In this document: piece after piece, positions 10,928 through 20,553 of the stretch
Position numbering within the stretch: position 1 is the stretch's first letter
How the letters are laid out: every line of letters starts with the position of its first letter
Notes under the pieces: generated by a model
Databases searched by the model: none
Told to the model about the DNA's origin: nothing
What the model saw: the letters and a program-made list of their open reading frames with translations, nothing else
Origin: Planctomycetota bacterium
Lineage (GTDB): Bacteria; Planctomycetota; Phycisphaerae; UBA1845; PWPN01
DNA: 64,000 nt
Assembly (NCBI GenBank): GCA_029550525.1
Contig: JAKPHF010000049.1
Span: forward strand, 124,001-188,000
Direction of reading: 5' to 3'
Position numbers and translations under genes: made by a program

Positions 10928-13900
10928 TTACACGGCGGCGATTTTAGATGCCGCCGGTATGGGCTGCAACATGCGGCGAAGCACGGGCACCAGCGTGGCC
11001 GGCTCGAAGTAGGCGTTGCTGAGCCGCAGGTGGATGGTGTGCGGATCGGCCATGCGGGCCGAGCCCGGGCTGCGGGCGAACATGGGCTCGACCAGGGCCA
11101 GTTCGTCCACCGTGAAGATCAAGTCCGGCGGTTTGGGGTTGATGGTGCGGATCTTCCACGCCTGCGCCAGAACGCGAATCTCGGCAAGGTCCAGGAGCAT
11201 CTGCACAGGCGGCGGATAGGGGCCGAACGCATCCTTGAGATCGTTGGCCAGTTGTTCGAGCTCCTGCACTGAGCGGCAGCGCACCAGCCGTCGATAGATT
11301 TCCATTCGCTGGCGGTCGGACTCGATGTAGCTGCGGGGAATGTGGGCCTGGACATCGAGTTCCAGGTGCACGGGCCGGAACTCCTCGACCGGCTCCTGCT
11401 TGAGTCGCCGCACGGCCTGGTCGAGCAGTTGGCAGTACAACTCGTAGCCGACGGCCGCGATGTGGCCGCTCTGCTCGGGCCCGAGAATGTTGCCCGCCCC
11501 GCGGATCTCCAGATCGCGCATGGCGATGCGGAAGCCGGCGCCGAGATCGGAATATTCCTCGATGGCCTTGAGCCGCTTGGCCGCGGTGGGCGTGATGGGC
11601 TTGTCCTGCGACAGCAGCAGGTAACAGTACGCCCGGTGCTTGTAGCGCCCCACGCGGCCGCGAAGCTGATGCAGCTCGGACAGCCCGAAGCGATCCGCCC
11701 GGTCGATCAGGATCGTGTTGCAGTTGGGGATGTCCAGACCCGACTCGATGATGGTCGTGCAGACCAGCACATCCGCTTCGTGCCGGATGAACTTGACCAT
11801 CACCTTTTCCAACTCGTGTTCGCGCATCTGGCCGTGGCCGATGATGATGCGGGCCTCGGGCACCAGACGCTGGATTTTGTCAGCGAAGCTCGCGATGTCG
11901 TGCACGAAGTTGTGCACGAAGTAGACCTGCCCGTCGCGGCCCATCTCGCGGATGATGGCTTCGCGGATGAGGCGGTCGTCCCAGCGGGTCACGCGGGTCA
12001 CGATGGCCCGGCGGTCCATGGGCGGCGTGGCCAGCGACGAGATGTCGCGAATGCCCAGCAACGACATGTGCAGCGTCCGCGGGATGGGCGTGGCGCTCAT
12101 GGTGAGCACGTCCACGGTCTCGCGGAAGCGTTTGAGCCGCTCCTTGTGCTCGACGCCGAAGCGCTGTTCCTCGTCGATGATCAGCAGCCCCAGGTCCTTG
12201 AATGCCACATCCTTGCTGAGCAGCCGGTGTGTCCCGATGATGATGTCCACCTGCCCGCGGCGGACGCGCTCGACCGTTTCCCGGGCCTGCTTGGCGGTTT
12301 TGAATCGCGAAAGGCTCTCGATGACGAAGGGGAAGGCGGCCATGCGTTCGCGGAACGTCCGCTCGTGCTGCTCGGCGAGCACGGTGGTGGGCACGAGCAC
12401 GGCAACCTGCTTGCCGTACTCGACGGCCTTGAACGCAGCCCGTATTGCCAACTCGGTCTTGCCGTAGCCCACGTCGCCGCACAGCAGTCGATCCATGGGC
12501 GTGCGCCGCCGCATGTCGCGCTTGATCTCGTCCAGAGCGGTCAACTGGTCCTCGGTCTCGCTGTAGATGAAGGCACCTTCGAACTCGCGCTGCCAGATGG
12601 TGTCGTCGGGATAGGCGATACCGTCCTGACTCGCGCGGGCGGCCTGGATGCGCAGAAGTTCGGCGGCCAGATCGCTCACCGACTCTTCCACCCGCTGTTT
12701 GGTCTTGCTCCACCGCGTGCCGCCGAGCTTGCTCAGTTGCGGGGCCACGCCGCCGGCCCCGATGTACTTCTGCACGAGGTCGATCTGGTCCACCGGCACG
12801 TGAACACGAGCATCGTCGGCGAACTGCAGCGTGAGGAATTCCTCGGTCTTGCCGGAATCCTTGCGGATGGTCTTCATGCCGAGGAACCGGCCGATCCCGT
12901 GCACAACGTGCACGACGAAATCGCCTTCGTGCAGGTCGAGCCAGCTCTCGATGGGGCGGGCGGCGTGGCTCTTGCGGATCTTGCGCCGCTGTTGGTAGCG
13001 GTGGAAGATCTCGTGATGACCGACCACGGCAAGGCGGCCTTCGGGCCAGTCGAATCCGCGATGCATCATGCCGATGGTCAGATGCAGCCGCTTGGGTAGG
13101 TCGCCGATCGTCTGACCCCACAGCTCGACGAAACGTTGACGCTCGGGTTCGCTGTCGCAGTACAGCAGGACGTCACGCTCTCGCGCGAGGGTGGCCAGTT
13201 CGCGAAGGGCCTCGGACGTTTTGGTCTCGAAGCGGGCGAGACTTTGCACGCCGAAGCTGAAACGTTCGCCGTCAGCGCCGCCCGGCAGGCCGAACAGATG
13301 CAGCTGCGCGAAGCTATTGGCCCGGCGGAAGAGATTCTCCACCGGCATCATGCCGCGCGGTTGATTGAGCCGGGTCCAGAACGTTCGCCCGATCTCCTGC
13401 GCTTCCACCGGTTCATCGAACGCGACGATGGTGTCGGGAGGAAGATAGGAGAGGAAGCTGACGATCTCGCCGGCGTCCGGCCGGAAACGACCGGACTTGG
13501 GTCGGGCGTCGTCTCCGAAAGAGACCGCGGCGATCTGCACGGCCTCGAACGCCTCGCTCGAACGCTGCGTGCTGACATCGAAGCGGCGGATGGCCTCGAT
13601 GACGTCATCGAAGAAGTCGATGCGGTAAGGGTCGGTTTCCGCTGGGGGAAAAATGTCCAGAATGTCGCCGCGGAGGGCGAAGTCACCGGGCGACTCGACC
13701 TGGTCGAGGCGGGTGTATCCGTGCCGGACGAGCCAGTCGGCCAGTTGCCGCAGGTCGTGCCGCTGGCCGACGGCGAGGCTGAGCAGGCTGGCAGCCAACG
13801 CTTCGGGCGAGGGCACGGCCTGCATGAGCGCCTGCACCGGAGCGACGATGAACAGCGGACCTCGCTCGGTCGGCTTCGACGCGCCGTTCGAGCCGTTGCC

Positions 13901-14314
13901 TTCCCGCACGCGCTGGAGCATGGCGCACAGGCGGATGCGTTCGGCGGCGATCTCGTCGCTGGCCGCTCCCTCGCCGGTGACCGTCTCGAAGGCACTGAGC
14001 AACTCGGGCGTGGTTCCGGTAAACAGCTCCAGGTCGTCGCGGGCGATGTCAGCCTGGTCGAGGTGGGCGGTGATGTACAGGAGCGGACGCTGGAGTTCCC
14101 GGGCGAGTGTCCCGGCCAGGATCGGGGCGAACGACCCCCACAGCCCATCGGCGATGACGAGGTTTTCGCCGTTGACGTCCGTCGTGCGCGCAGGCGCCTG
14201 CCCGCCCGGCACATGAGCGACGGGGGTCATCTTGCGGATCCGAGCCGCCAGGGCCCGGAACTTGGGGTCGCCGATCAGACGTTCGGCGACGCCGATCGCA
14301 GGACTCTGACTCAC
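10928..14314 (-). CDS. mfd: transcription-repair coupling factor Mfd
   Basis: An SF2 translocase of about 1,128 residues that removes stalled RNA polymerase and recruits UvrA. Recognisable parts in order are the UvrB-like N-terminal domains, the CarD-like RNA-polymerase-interacting domain with LHEGDFVVHVVHGIGRFLG, the helicase Walker A GDVGYGKTE, the DEEQ box in LLIIDEEQRFGV, the translocation module with LRGRVGRYKHRAYCYLL, and the C-terminal TRCF domain. The GTG at 14314 starts where homology begins; an ATG at 14374 and a longer frame to 14410 are possible, and none has a convincing ribosome site. The parvulin lipoprotein follows directly. Confidence 0.95.
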   Translation of the reverse strand: MSQSPAIGVAERLIGDPKFRALAARIRKMTPVAHVPGGQAPARTTDVNGENLVIADGLWGSFAPILAGTLARELQRPLLYITAHLDQADIARDDLELFTGTTPELLSAFETVTGEGAASDEIAAERIRLCAMLQRVREGNGSNGASKPTERGPLFIVAPVQALMQAVPSPEALAASLLSLAVGQRHDLRQLADWLVRHGYTRLDQVESPGDFALRGDILDIFPPAETDPYRIDFFDDVIEAIRRFDVSTQRSSEAFEAVQIAAVSFGDDARPKSGRFRPDAGEIVSFLSYLPPDTIVAFDEPVEAQEIGRTFWTRLNQPRGMMPVENLFRRANSFAQLHLFGLPGGADGERFSFGVQSLARFETKTSEALRELATLARERDVLLYCDSEPERQRFVELWGQTIGDLPKRLHLTIGMMHRGFDWPEGRLAVVGHHEIFHRYQQRRKIRKSHAARPIESWLDLHEGDFVVHVVHGIGRFLGMKTIRKDSGKTEEFLTLQFADDARVHVPVDQIDLVQKYIGAGGVAPQLSKLGGTRWSKTKQRVEESVSDLAAELLRIQAARASQDGIAYPDDTIWQREFEGAFIYSETEDQLTALDEIKRDMRRRTPMDRLLCGDVGYGKTELAIRAAFKAVEYGKQVAVLVPTTVLAEQHERTFRERMAAFPFVIESLSRFKTAKQARETVERVRRGQVDIIIGTHRLLSKDVAFKDLGLLIIDEEQRFGVEHKERLKRFRETVDVLTMSATPIPRTLHMSLLGIRDISSLATPPMDRRAIVTRVTRWDDRLIREAIIREMGRDGQVYFVHNFVHDIASFADKIQRLVPEARIIIGHGQMREHELEKVMVKFIRHEADVLVCTTIIESGLDIPNCNTILIDRADRFGLSELHQLRGRVGRYKHRAYCYLLLSQDKPITPTAAKRLKAIEEYSDLGAGFRIAMRDLEIRGAGNILGPEQSGHIAAVGYELYCQLLDQAVRRLKQEPVEEFRPVHLELDVQAHIPRSYIESDRQRMEIYRRLVRCRSVQELEQLANDLKDAFGPYPPPVQMLLDLAEIRVLAQAWKIRTINPKPPDLIFTVDELALVEPMFARSPGSARMADPHTIHLRLSNAYFEPATLVPVLRRMLQPIPAASKIAAV

Positions 14315-14378
14315 ACCCGTATGGTACTCTCGCCGAGCCGTCAAATCGAGCGCCGGGGGACGGGCATCGTGCATTGTG

Positions 14379-14417
14379 GTGCACGCTTCCCGCGTGCACA
14401 GTGCAGGCAAGATGCCT
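14379..14417. terminator. pair of five-base-loop hairpins downstream of the DUF1080 gene
   Basis: Two perfect hairpins stand close together. GTGCACGC pairs with GCGTGCAC around TTCCC, and CAGGC pairs with GCCTG around AAGAT. They lie between the DUF1080 stop and the mfd start (both minus strand). No U-tract is seen, so termination is inferred from position. They share the five-base-loop geometry of the GGCGGGC hairpins elsewhere in the window. Confidence 0.45.
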
Positions 14418-14446
14418 GGACCACAAGAATACCTGCCCGGTTCCGC

Positions 14447-15094
14447 TCAGTCCGGCAGCTTGATCCGGGCTTCGCGGACGATGATCTGCATGGGGCCGAA
14501 CTCCTCGCCCTGGTGGACCTGGAAGCCGATGCGGCCGCGGTCGCTGGTGCTGTCGTGAACGTCGGCCACCAGATGGTCGTTCAACCAGATCTGCAGATGA
14601 TCGCCGCGAGCCTGAACCTTCAGTGTGTTCCAGCCGTCGCGGTCCACGAGGCTGCGATCAGAGTTGATGGCGAGAAACATCTTGCCCGGGCAGTAGAGCG
14701 TGCCCGAGTAAGCGATGGGGTTGGGATACTCGAGGATATCCGCCTGGTAGGCCTTGCCGGGATCCTGATAGCGGAACCACACGCCGGTGTTGGCCGGCCA
14801 CACGACGCGATAGGTGACCAGGAGCACGAAGTCGGAGTAGGTGTCGGTGGTCAGCAGGTCGCCGTGGGCGAAGTTCTCGCCCTGCCGGCCGACGAGCAGG
14901 CCGTCCTCGACGGTCCAGGAGGCGTTGCCCACCGGTTCCCAGCCCGTCAGGTCGCGGCCGTTGAACAGCGGCGTCCACCGGTCTTGTGTGAGTTGCTCCT
15001 GACCGCCGCCTACCCGCGGCGTGGATTGCGAGCAGCCCAGGGCCAGCAGCGAAACGGTGGCGATCGCCATGAATCGGACGCTATTCAGCTTCAT
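14447..15094 (-). CDS. DUF1080 (3-keto-disaccharide hydrolase fold) lipoprotein
   Basis: A 215-residue exported protein. The signal peptide has a lipobox-like LLALGC with Cys21, and the mature part is a single DUF1080 jelly-roll domain. Signature pieces are WTPLFNGRDLTGWEPVG at the start, WTVEDGLLVG, and GRIGFQVHQGEEFGPMQIIVREARIKL at the end. DUF1080 proteins are greatly expanded in planctomycetes and some hydrolyse 3-keto-disaccharides; activity here is not shown by the sequence. The start at 15094 has GGGGAG seven bases upstream and begins the signal peptide; the frame stays open further upstream without coding character. Confidence 0.88.
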   Translation of the reverse strand: MKLNSVRFMAIATVSLLALGCSQSTPRVGGGQEQLTQDRWTPLFNGRDLTGWEPVGNASWTVEDGLLVGRQGENFAHGDLLTTDTYSDFVLLVTYRVVWPANTGVWFRYQDPGKAYQADILEYPNPIAYSGTLYCPGKMFLAINSDRSLVDRDGWNTLKVQARGDHLQIWLNDHLVADVHDSTSDRGRIGFQVHQGEEFGPMQIIVREARIKLPD

Positions 15095-15145
15095 CGTGTC
15101 ACTCCCCTTACGTGATCTTTGGCCAGCTGGAACCACGAGGCCTGC

Positions 15146-15247
15146 GATCTGTGGATCCCCTCTTCTTTCATCGCGTCGGAGGGCGCTACTCAAGCAACAA
15201 CGCTCCGCGGTATCAGCTCCACTGCCGAGGAGTATGGTCCACAGATC
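15146..15247. repeat. ten-base inverted repeat in a gene gap
   Basis: GATCTGTGGA at 15146-15155 is exactly complementary to TCCACAGATC at 15238-15247, with 82 bases between. It occupies the gap between the second aldo/keto reductase (ends 15295) and the DUF1080 gene, both minus strand. It could be a large stem in the intergenic RNA or chance; nothing else is recognised in this gap. Confidence 0.35.
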
Positions 15248-15294
15248 ACGGGATGACAAGATTAACCGAGCGTTCAATCCGCGAACTGTCGCCC

Positions 15295-16251
15295 TCAGTG
15301 CCACTGTTCCAGCCAGGCATATTCCGGGGGCAGCGTGCTCAGCCGATGCCGCGCGATCCGCTCGATGTAGCTGCGCTCCTCTTCGTCGAGCGGCGGGGCG
15401 GAAAGGATGCCGGCGGCGGTCGCCACTTCCTCGACGGTGGTCATGCCGGCCAGCACGCACGCGATCTGCGGACAGCACTCGAGGATGTACCTCAAGGCAA
15501 GCCGCGCGAGCTCCTGCGTCGGACGCTCTGATTCTCTTCGATCCGCGGATCGAGGAGGGGCCGGCTCACCCGCCGGGTTCCGAAAGAGCATCCCGCCCGC
15601 GAACGGTTTGATGGTCATGAGCCCCGTACCGCTGGCGGCGATGGTCTGCACGACGTCCGAAGATACCGTCGAGGGCCGGCCACTCAGCGGCGTGAACGGA
15701 ACCAGGGCGATTTGGAATGCCGGGTATCGCTCGATGGTCTGGCGGATCCAGCCGGGATGGTGCGACGAGACGCCCAGGAACCGAATCTTGCCCGCGCTTC
15801 TCAAGCGATCGGCGGCTTCCAGAATGGCCTCGACGTCGGCCGGCGTGTTACGGCCATGCACCTCGGCGGTGACGCGCCAGATATCCAGGTAGTCAGTCCG
15901 CAACCGCGCCAGGCAGCGCTCCACGTTGGCGATCAGGGCCTGGGCGTTGCAGCACTCACGGTTACGGGCGCTCCACTGGTAATCGTCGGCGCCGATGATG
16001 AAGCGATCACGGCAAGCGGCCAGCACGCGGCCGTAGGCCAAGGCCTCGGCGGCGGTGGTGATGTCGATGACGTTGATGCCGGCATCCAGACATGCGGCCA
16101 CCACGTCCGCCCGATTGCGGACCACGTCGGCCGGAACCTTGTCGCCGTCAAATCGGTCGTAGTACCGTCGGCCGTCAGGCGTCCGCCAGTGGCCGCCTAA
16201 ACCGACAGCCGACACACGCAAACCGGTCTTGCCCAATGAACGCAAGCGCAT
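15295..16251 (-). CDS. aldo/keto reductase
   Basis: A cytosolic-type aldo/keto reductase of 318 residues. It begins with the family start LRSLGKTGLRVSAVGLGG, followed by GINVIDITTAAEALAYG, YLDIWRVTAEVHG and FLGVSSHHPGW. The usual catalytic Tyr in the FDTAxxYG segment reads DITTAAEALAYG, so the first part of the active site is diverged. There is no signal peptide and no C-terminal Fe-S cluster, unlike the enzyme near 8-9.4 kb. ATG 16251 is used; GTG 16257 is two codons upstream. The substrate is unknown. Confidence 0.82.
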   Translation of the reverse strand: MRLRSLGKTGLRVSAVGLGGHWRTPDGRRYYDRFDGDKVPADVVRNRADVVAACLDAGINVIDITTAAEALAYGRVLAACRDRFIIGADDYQWSARNRECCNAQALIANVERCLARLRTDYLDIWRVTAEVHGRNTPADVEAILEAADRLRSAGKIRFLGVSSHHPGWIRQTIERYPAFQIALVPFTPLSGRPSTVSSDVVQTIAASGTGLMTIKPFAGGMLFRNPAGEPAPPRSADRRESERPTQELARLALRYILECCPQIACVLAGMTTVEEVATAAGILSAPPLDEEERSYIERIARHRLSTLPPEYAWLEQWH

Positions 16252-16325
16252 CCGCACAGGTTACCGTGGCGGAGCCCGTAACGGAACCCGCCGCGTTGTC
16301 CTGGTTCGGTTGTCCGTTCGATGCG

Positions 16326-16637
16326 TCAGGCGACGTCTTCCCACTCTTCGCCGTAATGGAACGTGATTTCCTCGCCCGCACGGATGGTGCGGATGGCGTA
16401 CAAGTCGATGCCGCGGAACTCGGCGTTGGGTGTGCTACGGTGATTGAGGAAGCGCAGGCGGCCGTAGCCGCGATAGCCCTGCCATTCTCCTTTTTTGTTG
16501 GTGACCCACAGGACGTACCGTCCGTCGCGCTTTGTGCGATACCCCACGTAGCGGCCGATACGCTCGCCGCGTCGAATCGTCTCGGTTGCAAACACCCCCT
16601 TGCCGTGGATCGGGCTGGGACGAACTTCCACCTTCAT
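16326..16637 (-). CDS. small SET-domain protein (putative lysine methyltransferase)
   Basis: A 103-residue protein made almost only of a SET domain. It has the entry motif HGKGVFATETIRRGERIG, the knot motif RFLNHRSTPNAEF matching the NHxxxPN core that binds S-adenosylmethionine, and GEEITFHYGEEW matching the GEELTxDY closing motif. Such mini-SET proteins can methylate lysine side chains; the bacterial target is unknown. ATG 16637 is chosen because it opens the domain and TTGGAG lies about ten bases upstream. The gene has its own promoter-like sequence (TTGAAC-N17-TATACT) and a perfect hairpin in its leader. Confidence 0.85.
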   Translation of the reverse strand: MKVEVRPSPIHGKGVFATETIRRGERIGRYVGYRTKRDGRYVLWVTNKKGEWQGYRGYGRLRFLNHRSTPNAEFRGIDLYAIRTIRAGEEITFHYGEEWEDVA

Positions 16638-16672
16638 GGCTGTACTACTCCAATCCTTGCTCGTGGCGCAAA

Positions 16673-16694
16673 CACTCGCGAAGGCTCGCGAGTG
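16673..16694. promoter_or_regulatory. perfect nine-base inverted repeat in the SET-gene leader
   Basis: CACTCGCGA and TCGCGAGTG flank a four-base loop. It lies between the predicted start of transcription and the ATG of the SET gene on the minus strand, so it could be an operator or an mRNA hairpin. Confidence 0.5.
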
Positions 16695-16713
16695 ACGTTT
16701 TGAAAAAAATGGG

Positions 16714-16742
16714 AGTATATTGAACGCGAATTCGTGGTTCAA
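16714..16742 (-). promoter_or_regulatory. sigma70-type promoter for the SET-domain gene
   Basis: Read on the minus strand, TTGAAC and TATACT are separated by exactly 17 bases. Transcription would begin near 16707 and give a leader of about 70 bases containing the inverted repeat at 16673-16694. Confidence 0.6.
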
Positions 16743-16827
16743 GAATATCGGCTGGCTGATGAATTGCGCATCGGGTGTTCCAGTCCATGCGCGATCCAAT
16801 GTCCGACGCGCGATGACGCCGGAGCGA

Positions 16828-19203
16828 TCAATGCGGGGCTCCGGACAGGATCTGAGCGATGGCCGCATGGAGTTCGGGGACTCGGAAAGGCTTGCGCAGG
16901 AGATGGGTGGCGCTGAACGTTTGTTGATCGAGTTCGGTCGCTGCCGAGCCGGTGATGATGAGAGCCGGTGTCGATCCTCCCGCCTCGCGGATCTTGCGCA
17001 AACAGGCCAGCCCGCTCATGCGAGGCAAGTCGATGTCGAGAATCAGCAGTCCGATTCGCTGAGCGTGTTGCTGATAGAGGTCCAGAAGGCTGGCGCCGTC
17101 ACCCGTTTCTAGAACCGTCATGCCTTCGCCTTCGAGGCTGCGGCAGATCAGACGCCGGATCGCCTCGTTGTCTTCCGCCAGGAGGACCGTTCCGCGCAGA
17201 TTGTGGCCGGGCGTTTCGGACTGCGGATGGTGCGGATTGCTGGCGGCCGGAGGTTCGGTCCGGGGCAGCTGAATGGTGAGCGTCGTCCCCGTGCCGGGCG
17301 TCGAGGTTAGGTCGATCCGCCCGCCGTGGCACTGAACGATGCCATGAACGATGGCCAGACCCAGGCCAGTGCCTTGGCCGCGAGGCTTGGTGGTGAAGAA
17401 CGGCTCGAACACGCGGGTGGCGATGTCGGGCGGCATGCCGCTGCCGCTATCGCGGACGGTGAGGCGGGCGAAATGATGTCCGGGCTCACCGTTGCCGGGC
17501 GAGGAGTCGTCTGGAGTGAGGGAAATCTGCAGGAGTCCGCCTTCGGGCATGGCGTCGCGGGCATTGAGGGCCAGATTGATCAGGACCTGCTGCATCTGCG
17601 TGGCATCAGCCTGGACCCAGACGGGTTCAGTGGCGAACGGTTCGAGGCGCAGCTCGATGGAGTTGGGCAGCATCCGGTCGAGTAGGGCGGTGGTCTGGCG
17701 AACGAGTTCGGCCAAGTCCACCGGCTTCATCCGGCCCTGGTACTTGCGGCTGAACGTCAGGAGCGATCGCGTGGCTTCGGCGCCTTGGGCAGCTGCCCGC
17801 TCGATGGCGGCCAACGCTTCCTGGGCCGGATGGTCGGGCTCGATCATGGACTGGGCCAGTTGCAGATGCCCCAGCACGATGGTGAGCAGATTGTTGAAGT
17901 CGTGGGCCATACCGCCGGCGAGTTGGCCGACGGCTTCCATCTTCTGTGCCTGGTGTAACTGCTCTTGCAGGCGGGCCTTTTCGGCCTCGGCTCGAACCTG
18001 GTCGGTGATGTCTTCCAGCAACGCGGCGAACTGGCCGCGGGCCGGACAGAATGCGGTCACTCGGAACGTACGGTTCAGGTTGGTCGAACTGGCGGTGAAG
18101 AACGCCGGTTCGCCGGTCTCGGCGACGGGGGCAAGCTGATCCAGGTAGGGTGGCTCGGCTACCTGGAGCAGCGCGGTGACGGGCTGGCCGACGGCGGCCC
18201 TGCAATCGAGGTTGAACATCCGCTCGGCTGCCGGATTCATGTTGATGGGGGTATAGTTGATGGCCCGACCGGTCTCGTCGTAGATCATCCGGCAAAGGAT
18301 GACGCCGTCACTCATCGATTCGAACAGGCCGCGGAACCGTTGCTCACTCTCACGCAGCGCTTCCTGGGCCTCCCGCCATTCGGTCACGTCCCGGGCGGCC
18401 GTGAGGATGCGCGGTTCGCCGTGCAACCGGATGATCCGAGCCGAGACCAGCACCGAACGGATGGTTCCGTCCTTTCGGCGAATGGCGATCTCCCAGTTGG
18501 AGAGCTGACCTCGCTGTTCGAGTTCCTCGCTGAACGAGCGACGGCGGTCCGGGTCCGCCCAGATGTCTTGCGTGGTGGCCTTGCCCCCGACCGCTTCCTC
18601 GCGCGAATAGCCGGTGAGCACCGTGAACCCGTCGTTTACATCCACGTAGGTGCCGTCAAGCTTGGTGATGATCTGACAGACGGGACTCATCTGGAAGGCG
18701 GTCCGAAACCGTTCCTCGCTTTCCCGCAGTTCCCGCTCGGTCTCTTTCAGTCGATGGATGTCGACGATCACGCCGTCCAGGTGTGAGTCTCGCCCGTCGT
18801 CGGTCGGAACCGCCTGGCCCTGCTCATAGATCCACCGGGCCCGACCTTGACGATCGATGATCCGGTACTCGACCGCGTAGGAGCGTTGGCGGGCGATTTG
18901 GCCATCGATGGTCCGGCGCACGTGATCGCGATCGTCGGGATGGATGATAGCCGAATACGCCCGCAGTCGCATCAATTCTTCCGCCGAGTAGCCGGTGATT
19001 GCCTTGATGCCGTCGCTGATGTAGGCCAGCGTGTAGTTCGAGTCGTTGGCCGTCCGGAACACCGCTCCCGGGATGTTGGACACGAGCGTGAGAAATCGCT
19101 CCTCCGACTTGCGCAATTGCTCTTCAGGGCTGCTTGACGAGTCACACTCGCCGGCCTGTCCGGGCGAAGCGAGGTTGTGCTCGGAATGGTACCCGTTGGA
19201 CAT
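16828..19203 (-). CDS. PAS hybrid histidine kinase with receiver domain
   Basis: A cytoplasmic hybrid sensor kinase of 791 residues with no membrane helices. Three PAS domains (about 30-155, 160-280 and 285-405) each end in PAC-type segments. The dimerisation/phosphoacceptor helix has [11 protein letters not shown] with His434. The ATPase part has the N box LNARDAM, DSGSGMP and [11 protein letters not shown]-terminal receiver has LLAEDN and phospho-Asp723 in [15 protein letters not shown] 19203 is chosen because CCGGAG precedes it by a good distance and a TATAAT box lies just before the alternative ATG 19236, which would be leaderless. No partner regulator is adjacent; the FixJ-like protein 8 kb away is a possible output. 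Confidence 0.92.
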   Translation of the reverse strand: MSNGYHSEHNLASPGQAGECDSSSSPEEQLRKSEERFLTLVSNIPGAVFRTANDSNYTLAYISDGIKAITGYSAEELMRLRAYSAIIHPDDRDHVRRTIDGQIARQRSYAVEYRIIDRQGRARWIYEQGQAVPTDDGRDSHLDGVIVDIHRLKETERELRESEERFRTAFQMSPVCQIITKLDGTYVDVNDGFTVLTGYSREEAVGGKATTQDIWADPDRRRSFSEELEQRGQLSNWEIAIRRKDGTIRSVLVSARIIRLHGEPRILTAARDVTEWREAQEALRESEQRFRGLFESMSDGVILCRMIYDETGRAINYTPINMNPAAERMFNLDCRAAVGQPVTALLQVAEPPYLDQLAPVAETGEPAFFTASSTNLNRTFRVTAFCPARGQFAALLEDITDQVRAEAEKARLQEQLHQAQKMEAVGQLAGGMAHDFNNLLTIVLGHLQLAQSMIEPDHPAQEALAAIERAAAQGAEATRSLLTFSRKYQGRMKPVDLAELVRQTTALLDRMLPNSIELRLEPFATEPVWVQADATQMQQVLINLALNARDAMPEGGLLQISLTPDDSSPGNGEPGHHFARLTVRDSGSGMPPDIATRVFEPFFTTKPRGQGTGLGLAIVHGIVQCHGGRIDLTSTPGTGTTLTIQLPRTEPPAASNPHHPQSETPGHNLRGTVLLAEDNEAIRRLICRSLEGEGMTVLETGDGASLLDLYQQHAQRIGLLILDIDLPRMSGLACLRKIREAGGSTPALIITGSAATELDQQTFSATHLLRKPFRVPELHAAIAQILSGAPH

Positions 19204-19244
19204 TCCAGCGTTCTCCGGTGGGAGCCTCAATGCCATAAGACACC

Positions 19245-19250
19245 ATTATA
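19245..19250 (-). promoter_or_regulatory. -10 box of the PAS kinase promoter
   Basis: A perfect TATAAT on the minus strand, about 42 bases before the preferred start at 19203. The -35 region is weak. Its position argues against the upstream ATG at 19236. Confidence 0.5.
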
Positions 19251-19381
19251 TGGGTCGGTTCGCGGCCAGCGCAGTGGCTGGGTGCGGCAGTAGGGTGTTC
19301 GCAGCTGCGGCGCGATGCGGCAATACGTCATGGGCGACACCGGATGGGCCGCTCGTTACCGGCGAGATGCCAAGATGAGCA

Positions 19382-20392
19382 TCAGAGCAGGCAGATTCCT
19401 TCTCGGCTGAGCTGGGCCTTCATCTCCTCGGGCCAGATACTGCACTGGACTTCGCCAATGTGACGCTTGCGGAGGAAGAACATGCACAGACGCGACTGGC
19501 CGAGTCCTCCGCCGATGGTCTGCGGCAGCTCGCCCGCCAGCAGCCGGCGGTGAAACGGGAGTTCGAGGCGATTCTCGGCTGCCCGGATGGCGAGTTGTCG
19601 TTTAAGGCTTTCGGCATTGACGCGGATGCCCATGGAGGACAGCTCAAACGATCGGCCGAGCACGGGGTTCCACACGAAGATGTCCCCGTTGAGGCCCGGG
19701 CCGCGCGGCGTTGGCGTGGTCCAATCGTCGTAGTCGGGAGCGCGGCCATCGTGAGGCTTGCCGTCGGGCAGGTCGGCTCCGATCCCGATGATGAACACGG
19801 CGCCGCACTCACGGGCGATGGCGTCCTCGCGTTCGCGGGGGGACAGATCGGGGTATCGCTCGGCCAGTTCCACCGTGTGCACGAACTGAATGGCCTCCGG
19901 CAGGATGGGGTCGAAGCCGTACCGGTCCGCGACGTGCTGCTCGGTCTGACGGATCACGCCGTAGATCCGCTCGACGATGTCGCAGAGGAAGTCGAGGTTA
20001 CGCTCGTCCGGTGCCATGACCCGTTCCCAGTCCCACTGATCGACGTAGATCGAGTGGATGGCGTCGAGGACTTCGTCGGGACGGATGGCGTTCATGTCGG
20101 TGTAGAGCCCTTCACCGGGGGCGAAGCCGTAGTCGGCCAGGGCCATGCGCTTCCACTTGGCCAGGGACTGCACGATTTCCGCCCGCATGCCGCCCAGGCC
20201 TTTGATCGCGAACGAGACCGGCAACTCAACGCCGTTGAGGTTGTCGTTCAGGCCCGTGTCGGCCGGAACGAATAGGGGAGCGCTGACGCGGAGCAGATTG
20301 AGGGCCTCGGCCAGGTGGGTTTGGAAGAATTCCTTGATGACGCGAATGGCGCGTTCGGTTTGCCTGAGGTCCAGTTGGGGCGGCCGCGGCAT
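19382..20392 (-). CDS. asnA: aspartate--ammonia ligase (asparagine synthetase A)
   Basis: A class-II-synthetase-fold enzyme of 336 residues that makes asparagine from aspartate, ammonia and ATP. It follows E. coli AsnA throughout: SLAKWKRMALADYGF, GEGLYTDMNAIRPDE, YVDQWDWERVM, RAPDYDDWTTP, LNGDIFVWNPVL, FELSSMGIRVNAE and the C-terminal GELPQTIGGGLGQSRLCM with the class-II arginine. The length equals the usual 330. ATG 20392 has a strong AAGGAGG six bases upstream. It stands alone on the minus strand between the PAS kinase and dnaE2. Confidence 0.96.
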   Translation of the reverse strand: MPRPPQLDLRQTERAIRVIKEFFQTHLAEALNLLRVSAPLFVPADTGLNDNLNGVELPVSFAIKGLGGMRAEIVQSLAKWKRMALADYGFAPGEGLYTDMNAIRPDEVLDAIHSIYVDQWDWERVMAPDERNLDFLCDIVERIYGVIRQTEQHVADRYGFDPILPEAIQFVHTVELAERYPDLSPREREDAIARECGAVFIIGIGADLPDGKPHDGRAPDYDDWTTPTPRGPGLNGDIFVWNPVLGRSFELSSMGIRVNAESLKRQLAIRAAENRLELPFHRRLLAGELPQTIGGGLGQSRLCMFFLRKRHIGEVQCSIWPEEMKAQLSREGICLL

Positions 20393-20553
20393 CTTGCTCC
20401 TCCTTGTCGTCGAAGCGGACAAAGTTGTGAATTGGTCCAAGATAGTGGCAAGCGATGCCAGAGGCAAACGGCGAGCAAGCCGCGAGCCCTCTGCGAGCTG
20501 TCGGGCTTGTCCCGGCGGACTCATTTCAACCGCAATTTGCACCCCTCTCGGTT

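Noticed and set aside
11342-15115. Two long plus-strand open frames opposite mfd
   Set aside because: Shadow frames: mfd has all helicase motifs on the minus strand, while these show only low-complexity Asp/His/Gly-rich text.
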